Virus record (IMG/VR): IMGVR_UViG_3300018914_000034
Coordinates: 1 to 58,174 of that record
Length of the DNA stretch: 58,174 bases
Source of the DNA: a virus
Strand: one strand, 5' to 3'
Position 1 is the first letter of the stretch. Each line of letters begins with the position of its first letter. The position numbers and the translations under genes were made by a program. The notes under the pieces were generated by a model that saw only the letters and a program-made list of their open reading frames with translations, had not been told where the DNA came from and did no database searches. Shown piece by piece: positions 34,112 to 42,075 of the stretch.

Positions 34112-34906
34112 TCAATGATCACTAGCGAAGGGCTCCTCTCGCGGGGGATGAATGCTGTTGTCTGCCAATGGCTTAGGGTTGTGGATAATTTTGTTTTCCC
34201 AGGGAGCGAAAGGTGCCGCCGGCCCGCTGACGTCGAACAGAGCAAGATTCGTGAGCTGGGCCGCCAGCAGGCCAAGCGCACAGTGCCAGGTTTGATACTC
34301 GGCCCGCTGCACGGCCACTATTTCCGGCGAGGTCACATAGATCGGCTCATATCCAATCACTTCCTCATTTCGACCACGATAGACCGGGCGCATGTATTCG
34401 ACCTCGAGCTCGTCGACGTCCGGCCGCGTTCCGGCTCGCGCGTTGAGGATCACAAGCACAGAGGTGTTGATCTTCTGGAGGCGGCGCATGGGCGGCTCCG
34501 GCTCGCCTGCGCCCCACCGCTTGGCGCGTGCGAACCACTCGCCGTCCTGCTTGAAGATCTCGACATTGGCGCGCATGGCCGTATCCCGATCCCACACCAT
34601 GCAGACATCCCGCGCCCGTTCGATGAAGAAGTCATCGAGGGCGAGCACTGCATCATGGACGGCGAGCAGATCCTCCGGCACGGAGGCCGCGTCGGTCGCT
34701 CGACCGAGGATGTTGGCTCCAGCCGGAGAGGTATCGATGGACGTGCCGTAGGCGAGATGCCGCGCCACGATCATGTAGTTGCTCTCCCCACTCGACGAGG
34801 GAGCCACAAGGCCGAGCACCCGCTCCGGCGTCACTCGGTCGACCCCGTATTGCCGATAGGCCCGCTGCAGCAGCATTTCGATGTCGATGGTCTCTTTCGC
34901 AGCCAT
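34112..34906 (-). CDS. Conserved-looking phage protein of unknown function
   Basis: 264 residues starting MAAKETIDIEMLLQRAYRQYGVDRV. It has no membrane segments or recognisable catalytic motif. The sequence NVEIFKQDGEWFARAKRWGAGEPEPPMRRLQKINTSVLVILNARAG is balanced and globular. Ends with PPREEPFASDH. It is the last gene of the leftward early transcript, just past the repeat block, so a replication or early-to-late switch role is possible. No family assigned. Confidence 0.6.
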   Translation of the reverse strand: MAAKETIDIEMLLQRAYRQYGVDRVTPERVLGLVAPSSSGESNYMIVARHLAYGTSIDTSPAGANILGRATDAASVPEDLLAVHDAVLALDDFFIERARDVCMVWDRDTAMRANVEIFKQDGEWFARAKRWGAGEPEPPMRRLQKINTSVLVILNARAGTRPDVDELEVEYMRPVYRGRNEEVIGYEPIYVTSPEIVAVQRAEYQTWHCALGLLAAQLTNLALFDVSGPAAPFAPWENKIIHNPKPLADNSIHPPREEPFASDH

Positions 34907-34928
34907 GGTTTTTGCCCCTTTCGCTCGT

Positions 34929-35250
34929 TTGGGAGGCTAGGGAGGGTAGAAAACCGGTTAGGTTCCAGCCTCCCAAACTGCCGCCCGCTTTATCTCTTTG
35001 CTTTCGCTTGTCTTTTTCTTCCTCTTGGGAGGGTAGGGAGGCTAGGGAGGGAAGAAATAACGCTACGCATGAGCAAGGATTAATTCCGTCAGCCCCCTAT
35101 GACCCCTGAACAATCATCTCGCGCGTGATCCGGATTTATCCTCCCTAGGCTCCCTAGCCTCCCATCGCAGCGCTAGAGCGTTGAAATCCCTTGAACCCTT
35201 TGACGGGAGGCTAGCCGTTGCAGGGGGCGCTACCCTCCCTAGCCTCCCGG
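34929..35250. repeat. Array of GGGAGGCTAGGGAGGG repeats, candidate replication origin
   Basis: Five related elements fill the non-coding region beside the helicase gene. 34931-34948 reads GGGAGGCTAGGGAGGGTA. 35026-35055 carries GGGAGGGTAGGGAGGCTAGG and more. 35140-35163, and 35231-35248 are the same on the other strand, the last being an exact inverted copy of the first over 18 bases. 35204-35214 has GGGAGGCTAG again. Between the first two elements is a pyrimidine-rich tract (34988-35028). Iterons plus an asymmetric tract next to a helicase gene fit an origin. No gene is seen in this stretch. Confidence 0.5.
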
Positions 35251-35258
35251 AATTGTGC

Positions 35259-37061
35259 CTAGAAGGTGTGTGAGGAAGGCCTGAACTCCGGCCGAATGCG
35301 CACGCCATGGTAGACCGAAACCGACGACTTGCCCTTTTCGAAGCCGTGCCGTGCCGCCGCCTTCGGCAGCCGTCGATTGAAGGTGTTGGCCTGCCAGGGT
35401 GTGAGCGCGGCGCGTTTGCAGTATTCGTTGAAGGCCATGTACAGGTCGCCCGCCGATTCAGTATCTCCGGATATCTTCGTCACATCAAGCGCTGCCCGGA
35501 TGAACGCTCCCAGGAGATCGCTTTCATCCCGATATTCCTGCGTCGCCGCCAGCACCTCGTCTGGCGGATCGAGCCGCCCCCGCGCGAAATAGTCGAGAGC
35601 GCCAGCGATCAGCCAATTGAGAATGCCGGAGCGTTCCGCCCACAGCTTCTCCGGCAGGCTCTTGTCGCGCTCGGAGATGGGGATCTGCTCGTCGAAGGGT
35701 ACCAGTGACACGCGCCGCCAGATGCCGTCGTCGTCGCCCTTGATCGGCGGCTTGCGGTTCATGGAGATCACCAGCTTGAAGGTCGGATAGACCTCCACGA
35801 ATTCCTCGTTGAGGCGCCGCACCAGGATAGGCTCGCCGGATGTGAGCTGCTTGATCAGGCTCTCGTCGAACGACACGCCTTCCTTCGGCTCGGCGGAGCG
35901 CACGAGGCGCGCGCCTGGCAGGCGCACGAGGTCCGGCGTCGCCTCGGCCCCCTTGCGCCTGTCCTCACCCACCAGCGTCGCGATCGGCACCGAGGTGGCG
36001 TAATCGCCCAGGATCTTCGACACGATGTCCACCAGCGTCGACTTGCCGTTCGCCCCCTCGCCATGGAACAGCATGAAGACCTGCTCCTTGGTGAGAGCTG
36101 TGAGCGCGTAGCCGAAGAACCGCTGCACGTAGTCGCGCACCGCCTGGGACGGCAGGATCCGCACCAGGAACCTGTCGAAAACCGGACAGCCCGCAGCCGG
36201 ATCGTATGCCACCGGCCCTATCTTCGAGATCAGATCGTTGCGATCATGGTCGCTCAGCGCCACACGCCAGGTCGTGATCATTCGGACGGAATCCGGGTCA
36301 GGGTTTTCCGGGTCGGGCTCCTCGACCTGGATGAAGCGCAGCGTGCCGTTCTCCACGTTGAAGGCGAGCGGGTCGGCGTCGAAATCCCGCACGGGCTTCG
36401 ACAGGAAGGCCACCGCTTCGTTGAGCATGCCGTCGATCTTGCCCGAGTTGCCGGAGGTATTGGCAAAACGCCGGCGCGCCGTCTGGCGGGCCTGCAGGCC
36501 CTTCAGCACGCTCTTTCCGTCGGCGATCGCCTGCTTGAGCGGCTCGATCTTGGCTTTCACCCCTTTGATCCTTGCCTCCCGCTCGCCCTTGATCAAGTTG
36601 ATGTCGTTCTCGAGGTCGGAGATCTCCGCGTGGAGTTCCGCCAAGCGCTCGCGGGCGGCTTCCGCCGCCTCGATCACCTGCCGCTCCCGCGGCGTCGGCT
36701 CCAGAACATAGGCTTCGAGGGCGATGGCCTCCACGACCTTGTGGCACATCGGGCGGGTGCCGCAGCCGTCGATATCCTCCTGCCAGCGGCGGCCGTCGTA
36801 GACGTGCCAGCCGATGTTCTGCACATGCACGATGTCGTCGCCGTACCGGATGCGCAGCCGGCGGCTGTTGCCGATGTCGTTCTGAGGCTCGGCAGCGCAA
36901 AGGCGCACCAAGCTCCAATCGATATCCTCCGTGATCGCGACCTCGTCCACGAACTCGTCATCCGGGTCGGGTGCCATCCTGGGGGAAGCCGGGGGCGCCG
37001 AGTTCACGGCCGGGGCGTTCTCGACAATGGAGGCGATGCGTTTGGTGGGATCTTCAGTCAC
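35259..37061 (-). CDS. Phage SF3 helicase (D5/P4-type primase-helicase C-terminal domain)
   Basis: GTG start at 37061 with GGAGGG just upstream. 600 residues. The Walker A GEGANGKST is at residues 334-342, and the later FKLVISMNRKPPIKGDDDGIWRR is the SF3 box C/Arg-finger region. The FFGYALTALTKEQVFMLFHG context is typical of P4-type helicases. Residues about 125-190 form a coiled coil. No primase-polymerase domain is seen at the N-terminus; a separate CHC2/Toprim primase is encoded at 38925-40160. It unwinds the phage origin, most likely the repeats next to it. Confidence 0.9.
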   Translation of the reverse strand: MTEDPTKRIASIVENAPAVNSAPPASPRMAPDPDDEFVDEVAITEDIDWSLVRLCAAEPQNDIGNSRRLRIRYGDDIVHVQNIGWHVYDGRRWQEDIDGCGTRPMCHKVVEAIALEAYVLEPTPRERQVIEAAEAARERLAELHAEISDLENDINLIKGEREARIKGVKAKIEPLKQAIADGKSVLKGLQARQTARRRFANTSGNSGKIDGMLNEAVAFLSKPVRDFDADPLAFNVENGTLRFIQVEEPDPENPDPDSVRMITTWRVALSDHDRNDLISKIGPVAYDPAAGCPVFDRFLVRILPSQAVRDYVQRFFGYALTALTKEQVFMLFHGEGANGKSTLVDIVSKILGDYATSVPIATLVGEDRRKGAEATPDLVRLPGARLVRSAEPKEGVSFDESLIKQLTSGEPILVRRLNEEFVEVYPTFKLVISMNRKPPIKGDDDGIWRRVSLVPFDEQIPISERDKSLPEKLWAERSGILNWLIAGALDYFARGRLDPPDEVLAATQEYRDESDLLGAFIRAALDVTKISGDTESAGDLYMAFNEYCKRAALTPWQANTFNRRLPKAAARHGFEKGKSSVSVYHGVRIRPEFRPSSHTF

Positions 37062-37102
37062 GCGCCCTCCCTATAAATACACACGCCATACACAAAAGAC
37101 AC

Positions 37103-37138
37103 TTGACGCCCTGTAACGCCGTGTGTACAACATACACA
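37103..37138 (+). promoter_or_regulatory. Promoter and operator of hicAB
   Basis: TTGACG at 37103-37108 and TACAAC at 37126-37131 are spaced by 17 bases. An inverted repeat TGTGTA-N5-TACACA (37122-37138) covers the -10 element, the place where a HicB repressor would bind. Another TACACA pair lies upstream near 37077-37092. The helicase gene starts divergently at 37061, so its promoter may share these sites. Confidence 0.65.
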
Positions 37139-37156
37139 TAGACAGGGGGCAGAGAG

Positions 37157-37336
37157 ATGGACTCGAAGGACTTGATCAAGGAGCTGGAGCAGGACGGTTG
37201 GTTCTGGCACTCGACGACGGGCAGCCACCGCCACTTCAAGCACCCCACCAAGCCCGGCAAGGTCACGGTGCCCCACCCGAAAAAGGACATGCACCCCAAG
37301 ACGGTGAAATCGATCAGGAAGGCGGCGGGGATCTAA
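37157..37336 (+). CDS. hicA: HicA family mRNA interferase toxin
   Basis: A 59-residue protein: MDSKDLIKELEQDGWFWHST, then a HRHFKHP strand and a VTVPHPKKDMHPKTVKSIRK end. It has the double-stranded-RNA-binding-like HicA fold; the His in GSHRHFKHP matches the catalytic His of the family. It would cut mRNA when not bound by HicB. The order toxin then antitoxin, 27 bases apart, is the normal HicAB layout. Confidence 0.92.
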   Translation: MDSKDLIKELEQDGWFWHSTTGSHRHFKHPTKPGKVTVPHPKKDMHPKTVKSIRKAAGI

Positions 37337-37363
37337 CCCTGCCCCAACCGAAAGGAGAGAACC

Positions 37364-37777
37364 ATGAGACCCTATGTTGCGCTGATCCACCTTCCCGAAA
37401 ACGGCTCGTCCTGGGGCGTCACCTTCCCCGACGTCCCTGGCTGTGTGTCCGCCGGTGACAGCTTCGAGGAAGCGGTCGAGAACGCCCGCGAAGCCCTCTC
37501 CGGTCACCTCGCCGCGCTCCAGGCCGATGGTGATCCGATCCCTGAGGCACGGACCTACAAGCAGGTTCGTGACGACGAGGACGTCCAAGCCGAGGTGCGG
37601 GAGGGCGCGACTCTGCACCTGGTCGAGCCCCGCGTGATCGCTGCCGAGCGCGTCAGGGTGAACATCACCATCGACAAGGGACTTCTGCGCCGAGCCGATG
37701 AAACTGCTGAGGCTAAAGGCATAACCCGATCGGCATTCATCGAGCAGGCGCTCGATCGTCTGATTGAGGTGTCCTAA
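37364..37777 (+). CDS. hicB: HicB family antitoxin
   Basis: 137 residues with AAGGAGAG upstream. The N-terminal half is the partial RNase H-like HicB domain (YVALIHLPENGSSWGVTFPDVPGCVSAGDSFEEAVENAREAL). The C-terminal half has a ribbon-helix-helix DNA-binding segment (VRVNITIDKGLLRRADETAEAKG and RSAFIEQALDRLI). It should neutralise HicA and repress the operon at the inverted repeat near 37122-37138. Confidence 0.93.
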   Translation: MRPYVALIHLPENGSSWGVTFPDVPGCVSAGDSFEEAVENAREALSGHLAALQADGDPIPEARTYKQVRDDEDVQAEVREGATLHLVEPRVIAAERVRVNITIDKGLLRRADETAEAKGITRSAFIEQALDRLIEVS

Positions 37778-37780
37778 CTC

Positions 37781-38605
37781 ATGAAGGGCGCGAAACATCC
37801 CAAGCGGAGAGATGGCAATTTGGCTCCTCTGATAGGTGGCATCCTCGTCAGCGTACTGGTGGCAAGCTATGCCCTGTTGATGATGTGGGGTGCAGAGGTG
37901 TGCGGCGGTGCAAAGGTGAAGGAAGCCCTGCTCGCCGATGGTCGGATGGGCTGTGTAGAATACTGGTTCAATCGGTATCAGACCATCCTCACCGGATTTG
38001 CAGCCTTGCTCGCTGCCTGGATGGCGTCTCTGCCGGTCAGAGGACAACTCAAGGAGATGTCTCGGCAGTCTGCCGCCTCTGCGAGACCCGCTATGATTGA
38101 ACTCGCAAAAGCCCTGGAGGAGGAAAGAGAGTACATAGCGGAGGCCATGTTCGACCTGATCGGTGTTAACCGCTTGCAGAGAGAGTATGATGATCGAGCA
38201 TCCTGGCCGGAAATCTACTCCGAGTGGTCCGATCGTTGCTGGAACCTTGTTGGCAGGTGTCGGGACGTCGATGAATTTCTGTCGGCAATTTCCCGAAGGA
38301 ACCCCGAAGCGACAGCACTGAACAGCACCCGAGCAGAGTTGGTGAAATCGATAGGGGCTTTGAGGAACGCACTTCGCGACCTTGGCGAGGCCTTTCAGCT
38401 GCAGACTACCGGACCAGATTATGAAGTGGGCGAGGAAGATATCTCCAAAGCAGAGAGTGATCGGCGACGCCGGACCGTGGAGATCGCATACAAGGCGTGG
38501 ATGGATCAAAGCCGTGGGATGCTCAGACTCCTTTCGACCGAAATTACGGAGGCCTGGACTCGCGTTCGTCAGATGGAGCGATACGCATTGGACCTGGCAC
38601 GCTGA
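37781..38605 (+). CDS. Two-helix membrane protein with a long cytoplasmic helical domain, linked to hicAB
   Basis: 274 residues, starting three bases after the hicB stop and so probably cotranscribed with it. Two hydrophobic segments lie at about residues 17-38 and 66-84. The remaining 185 residues are soluble, charged and helical (LKEMSRQSAASARPAMIELAKALEEEREYI). No catalytic motif is seen. Codon use is less GC-biased than in the phage structural genes. Small membrane hairpins with a sensor-like helical domain occur in abortive infection and superinfection exclusion, but that role is only a suggestion. Confidence 0.65.
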   Translation: MKGAKHPKRRDGNLAPLIGGILVSVLVASYALLMMWGAEVCGGAKVKEALLADGRMGCVEYWFNRYQTILTGFAALLAAWMASLPVRGQLKEMSRQSAASARPAMIELAKALEEEREYIAEAMFDLIGVNRLQREYDDRASWPEIYSEWSDRCWNLVGRCRDVDEFLSAISRRNPEATALNSTRAELVKSIGALRNALRDLGEAFQLQTTGPDYEVGEEDISKAESDRRRRTVEIAYKAWMDQSRGMLRLLSTEITEAWTRVRQMERYALDLAR

Positions 38606-38628
38606 GGCGGCATCGTGAATGCCATTGC

Positions 38629-38928
38629 TCAAGGCCGCACCTCCCGCGCCGCGATCTGCCGGATGAACTCCTCGTGCGGCGCGAGCGCCCGCAGCAGATT
38701 GCTGTAGTCGAGGAAGTTTGCGCATTGACGCTGCACCTCGGCGATCGTGGCGACGCCGACGCTGGTGGGATCGCGCAGGGTGAAGAGGTGGAGCGCGTCC
38801 AGGCTGGAGGCCTCCCGCTTGGCGGCGAGCAGCAGCTCCTCCGCCATCTCGCGAAAGCTCAAGCCGCGCGGGATCTCTGGCACGGCCTCTTGGGCGACGT
38901 CAGGCCTGAGTGCGACGACGATCGTCAT
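38629..38928 (-). CDS. Small hypothetical protein coupled to the primase
   Basis: 99 residues from ATG 38928, overlapping the primase stop by ATGA. The product is helical (GLSFREMAEELLLAAKREASSLDALHLFTLRDP; TIAEVQRQCANFLDYSNLLRALA). No family recognised. Cotranslation with the primase suggests a replication accessory role. Confidence 0.6.
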   Translation of the reverse strand: MTIVVALRPDVAQEAVPEIPRGLSFREMAEELLLAAKREASSLDALHLFTLRDPTSVGVATIAEVQRQCANFLDYSNLLRALAPHEEFIRQIAAREVRP

Positions 38929-40160
38929 GCGGCTTGCCCCCTCAGCATGGTGTTGAAGTCGGTTCCCTGGTCGGCCCAGGCCTCGCGGATGATCCGGCCG
39001 GGCCGCGCGTGGCGGAGCGCAGCCCGGCGCAGGGCGTTCTGGGTGAAGACCGGTTCGCTGTCGCCGTCGCCGAGCAGGAAGAGCTCTTCCACGCTGTCTG
39101 GCACCGGCATGATGTCGGATGAAAAGTCGGGTTCGGCCGATGGAATCATCACCGGAAACGACCGGCCGCGAGCATCGGTGCGGCGCAGGGTCGGATGGCG
39201 CATGGAGTTCATGGCCTTGCCGCCGAGATTGAGCAGGTTGATCGAGGACCAGAAGGCCGCCCCGTCCAGCAGTGGCGAACCCAGCAGGCGCAGGGCCGTC
39301 CAGACCGAGAGCACCGTCTCGATCCCCTCCCCGACGAAGAGCCGCCTCGGCTCCTTGACGCGCACGAGTTCGATCCGGCCGCCGCGCTGTGTGCCGCGCA
39401 CCTTCTTGGCCGGCACGAACTCGCCGGTCTCGCGGTCCGGCACCATAGTCTTGCCCGACTCGGTGGAGAGATCGATCCAGGTAGCGTGCAGGCCCGAGAA
39501 ACGCCCATCCGGCCCGATGATGGCGGCGAGCATGGCCGGCCCCACATGGATCGGCTTCACGCCCTTGCCGACGCTGTCGAAGAGGGGATGGCGGGGAGCA
39601 AAGCGCAACAGGGCTCCGTCCGGGCGCTGCAGCTTGCGGTGCGTGAGGTAAGCCTCGGCGGCCGTGCCCCAAATCGGCTTGGCATCCTTCCAGAACCCGT
39701 AGCAGCGCTCCCGCTCCCGCTCGCGATAGGCGTTGAGCTCCTTGGCGCGGGCCTCCTCCTCGCGGGCGTTCCTCTCGCGCCAGGCGCGAGCTTCTTCCTC
39801 CCGCCGGGCACGGTCCTCGTCCGATTCCCGCGCCACCTTGCCGGGCGGCGGGCGGCGGGTCAGGATCTCGCATGCGGTGAGGAAGTCGCAGGCCTCCAGG
39901 ATCATGCACAGGTCGATCACGTTGCCGCCGCTGCGGCCGCTGGCGTCGCTGCACTTGCGACAGTTGAATAGGTTTTTGTTGAGGTTGACGGAGAAGCGGT
40001 CGGCATTCGGCTTCTCGGTCCCGCCGCAGCGCGGGCAGGCGCCGACCTTCTCATAGGACCCCTTGAGCCGCGGCATGCGCGGATGCGTCAGCAGCGACGC
40101 GATCTGCACCGCTCGCGCTTCCTCCATCCACCGCTGGAACTCCGGGTCAGGCGCGCGCAT
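38925..40160 (-). CDS. DNA primase with CHC2-type zinc finger and Toprim domain
   Basis: Start at ATG 40160, which overlaps the upstream stop (TGATG). 411 residues. Zinc ligands Cys42, Cys45, Cys67 and Cys70 lie in ACPRCGG and FNCRKC. A highly charged helical linker (about 100-150, many Glu/Arg) follows. The Toprim domain contains RRLFVGEGIETVLSVWTALRL with the catalytic Glu and a later FLLGDGDSEP Asp pair. It synthesises RNA primers for phage replication. It works with the separate SF3 helicase encoded at 35259-37061. Confidence 0.9.
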   Translation of the reverse strand: MRAPDPEFQRWMEEARAVQIASLLTHPRMPRLKGSYEKVGACPRCGGTEKPNADRFSVNLNKNLFNCRKCSDASGRSGGNVIDLCMILEACDFLTACEILTRRPPPGKVARESDEDRARREEEARAWRERNAREEEARAKELNAYRERERERCYGFWKDAKPIWGTAAEAYLTHRKLQRPDGALLRFAPRHPLFDSVGKGVKPIHVGPAMLAAIIGPDGRFSGLHATWIDLSTESGKTMVPDRETGEFVPAKKVRGTQRGGRIELVRVKEPRRLFVGEGIETVLSVWTALRLLGSPLLDGAAFWSSINLLNLGGKAMNSMRHPTLRRTDARGRSFPVMIPSAEPDFSSDIMPVPDSVEELFLLGDGDSEPVFTQNALRRAALRHARPGRIIREAWADQGTDFNTMLRGQAA

Positions 40161-40582
40161 CAATCGGTTCCCTTCACCGTGACACGGATCCAGCACCGCT
40201 GCTCCGGGCAGGTGCAGCGCACGCGCTGACGGATGCGATCCTCCTCGCTGTGAGCCGGTCCGACGGGAACGGTGCGGGTCGGGCCGCAGCCATAGGCGCA
40301 GTCGTGCGGGCCGGCGCGGCGCGAGGCGGTTTCGATCATGGTTTCCGGCACGCGCATCTCGAGGGCGACGTCAGAAACGCTCTCGCCCTTGCTGAGGCGC
40401 TCGACGGCGGCCTTCGCGCCCTCGGCCGTGAGGCGGAAGCGCCGCCGCTTCGGCCGGGTGTCCTTGACAGGCTTGCCGCTGGCGTCCTTCGGTCGAGGAC
40501 CCACCGGCGTCATGCGCGTCTTGATGTAGTCCGGGATGCCTCCCGGTCCCCAATCGACGTCGTTCCAGGACCAGACCGCCAT
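40160..40582 (-). CDS. Phage protein with helix-turn-helix-like middle and Cys-rich end
   Basis: 140 residues. A basic middle (RPKRRRFRLTAEGAKAAVERLSKGESVSDVALEMRVPETMIETASR) resembles a helix-turn-helix of the kind in resolvase/transposase-like small proteins. The C-terminus has several Cys (HDCAYGCGP and RCTCPEQRCW), possibly a zinc site. Directly upstream of the primase, with its stop overlapping the primase start. Could be an early regulator or replication partner. Confidence 0.6.
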   Translation of the reverse strand: MAVWSWNDVDWGPGGIPDYIKTRMTPVGPRPKDASGKPVKDTRPKRRRFRLTAEGAKAAVERLSKGESVSDVALEMRVPETMIETASRRAGPHDCAYGCGPTRTVPVGPAHSEEDRIRQRVRCTCPEQRCWIRVTVKGTD

Positions 40583-40585
40583 GGC

Positions 40586-40849
40586 TCAGGCCTCCACGCA
40601 CATGGCGCCGGGCGAGCCCACGCCCGACGCCGAGGCATAAGAGGTCCTCAGGGGCAAGCCGTCGCTCTCGCGGATGTTCACGTTGGGATAGAAGCTCGGG
40701 CAGTGCTGATAGAGATCGCCGAGGTGAAGGAGGCCCGCGCGGGCGTCCGGGTCCTTGACCGTCTCGGCCACGTCGTAAAGCCGCTCGGCACACCGCTTGA
40801 ACGCAGCCGGCACCTGTGCCGCGGGTGCGGCCTGTTTCTTCTTACGCAT
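40586..40849 (-). CDS. Small hypothetical phage protein
   Basis: 87 residues starting MRKKKQAAPAAQVPAAFKRC and including RLYDVAETVKDPDARAGLLHLGDLYQHCPSFYP. Mostly helical; no family recognised. Three bases separate its stop from the next gene's start, so it belongs to the leftward early operon. Confidence 0.55.
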   Translation of the reverse strand: MRKKKQAAPAAQVPAAFKRCAERLYDVAETVKDPDARAGLLHLGDLYQHCPSFYPNVNIRESDGLPLRTSYASASGVGSPGAMCVEA

Positions 40850-40909
40850 CTGTTGCCCCTCAAGTTCAGGATGCCCGCCGGTTGGCTCCGGCTTCGGCGG
40901 TTCAGGTGA

Positions 40910-41401
40910 TCAGGGTCGCTGCACGAGCCTCGGCCCTGCGCCGGCCTTCGCCGTCGCGCAGGCCTGTCCGAGCCCGTTCAGCGAGTTGAGAACTTCCGTG
41001 CGTGCGCGATCGATGGTCTCGATCTCGGCCGGCGAGAACTTCCCGTCGGCCGCCGCAGTGGCGAATTGCGTGACCAGCTTCGCGACGTCGCTGAGCACCT
41101 GGCTGTGGCTCGCGACGAGGCACCCGGCCTGGTCCGGCGCAGCCGCGCCGTCGGTAAGCTTGCATCCGTTGATCTCGGCCATCACGCCCGTGATCAGCGG
41201 CTGGCCGCAATCGGCTTCGAGCGCCAGGGCCTGGGGGATCGTGATGATGGTCGGATCGGTCGAGAGCTGGCAGCGCGACATCTGGCTGGAGGACAACCCT
41301 GCTGTCCCCCCTGCGCGGTCGACGCCGCCGCACAGTTTGACGAGATCACGGGTGGCGCTTTTCAGGCGGTGGAACCAGGCGTCGTCGATGGGGCGGCTCA
41401 T
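40910..41401 (-). CDS. CII-like phage regulatory protein
   Basis: 163 residues: MSRPIDDAWFHRLKSATRDLVKLCGGVDRAGGTAGLSSSQMSRCQ has the helix-turn-helix layout seen in the 'phage regulatory CII' proteins of alphaproteobacterial prophages, and TIITIPQALALEADCGQPLITGVMAEING is its usual continuation. A Ser/Ala-rich helical C-terminus follows. It lies downstream of cro as lambda cII does. It may activate a promoter or act in replication; which one cannot be said. Confidence 0.65.
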   Translation of the reverse strand: MSRPIDDAWFHRLKSATRDLVKLCGGVDRAGGTAGLSSSQMSRCQLSTDPTIITIPQALALEADCGQPLITGVMAEINGCKLTDGAAAPDQAGCLVASHSQVLSDVAKLVTQFATAAADGKFSPAEIETIDRARTEVLNSLNGLGQACATAKAGAGPRLVQRP

Positions 41402-41420
41402 GGCACGAAGTCTCCGTCAA

Positions 41421-41446
41421 CGGGAAAAAGCGTCTGCTTTTCCCGG
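41421..41446 (-). terminator. Hairpin between cro region and CII-like gene (candidate attenuator)
   Basis: CGGGAAAAAGC and GCTTTTCCCG are inverted copies (one extra A) separated by GTCT. The hairpin lies in the 5' leader of the CII-like gene, like tR1 of lambda, where antitermination controls expression. T residues are inside the stem rather than after it, so its strength is unclear. Confidence 0.4.
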
Positions 41447-41494
41447 AGTGGGAATGGTCAAGCTTTGAGAGAAAGGTGCGGTCGAACTAACGCG

Positions 41495-41830
41495 TCACGG
41501 AGGATCACCCCCATGAAGAACTTTGAGACCGGCAGGGGCCGGCTCGACCGGCCTCAGACCGTCGATGACAGCGGCCGGGACCGTGCTCCACGGGATCTCC
41601 GCATAGCAGAGGCCCGGGCACGTCTCAGGGGCGCACTGCGGACCCTTGCGATTGCGCAGCGCCTCGCCGAGGAAGCCCACACCCACCGTCGCGACCTGTG
41701 CCACGAAGCCAAGAGACAGGACTGCGGTCAGCTCTCGCAGCTGACTGAATCCGAACGCTGGCAGGATAGCGTGGAGAGACAGAAAACCCCGGCGGGACAT
41801 GGCGATGGTGGAGGTGCCAAGAGTGCTCAT
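41495..41830 (-). CDS. Small protein with hydrophobic segments downstream of cro (uncertain)
   Basis: 111 residues. ATG 41830 overlaps the cro stop (ATGA) and GGAG lies six bases upstream. Residues about 10-55 contain SRRGFLSLHAILPAFGF, which resembles a twin-arginine-type or membrane signal, and VLSLGFVAQVATVGVGFLG. The C-terminal part has four Cys. A plus-strand frame starting near 41514 covers the same bases; coupling to cro favours the minus strand. Function unknown. Confidence 0.45.
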   Translation of the reverse strand: MSTLGTSTIAMSRRGFLSLHAILPAFGFSQLRELTAVLSLGFVAQVATVGVGFLGEALRNRKGPQCAPETCPGLCYAEIPWSTVPAAVIDGLRPVEPAPAGLKVLHGGDPP

Positions 41831-42069
41831 GACCGCTCCATTTCAGGAGAGGAGTGCGGCAAGGAACAATCAGCACTGATGACCTGGTCTAGAAAGTCAT
41901 TTGGAGTGACCTGACCGTGTGTGACTTCCTGAATACGGGCCAGCTGCAACGGACGCGGGATCCGCTTGCCACTTGCATACCGACTAACCGCCGCCTGCGT
42001 CGTTCCTATGAGCGACGCGAAGTCGGAGTGGGTCATCTGGTTCGCAGCCAAGTAGTCCGTGAGCTTCAT
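41827..42069 (-). CDS. cro: Cro-like repressor
   Basis: 80 residues with a Cro/C1-type helix-turn-helix: MTHSDFASLIGTTQAAVSRYASGKRIPRPLQLARI. It is divergent from cI, and the intergenic region holds three copies of an ATACC-N5-GGTAT operator. It probably binds the same operators and turns off cI in the lytic state. The short C-terminal tail is polar. Confidence 0.88.
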   Translation of the reverse strand: MKLTDYLAANQMTHSDFASLIGTTQAAVSRYASGKRIPRPLQLARIQEVTHGQVTPNDFLDQVISADCSLPHSSPEMERS

Positions 42070-42075
42070 ACCCCA

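Noticed and set aside
41514-41914. Plus-strand frame downstream of a GGAGG sequence, opposite to the gene after cro
   Set aside because: It would run antisense into cro by 88 bases. The minus-strand frame is coupled to cro by ATGA, so it was preferred, but with low confidence.
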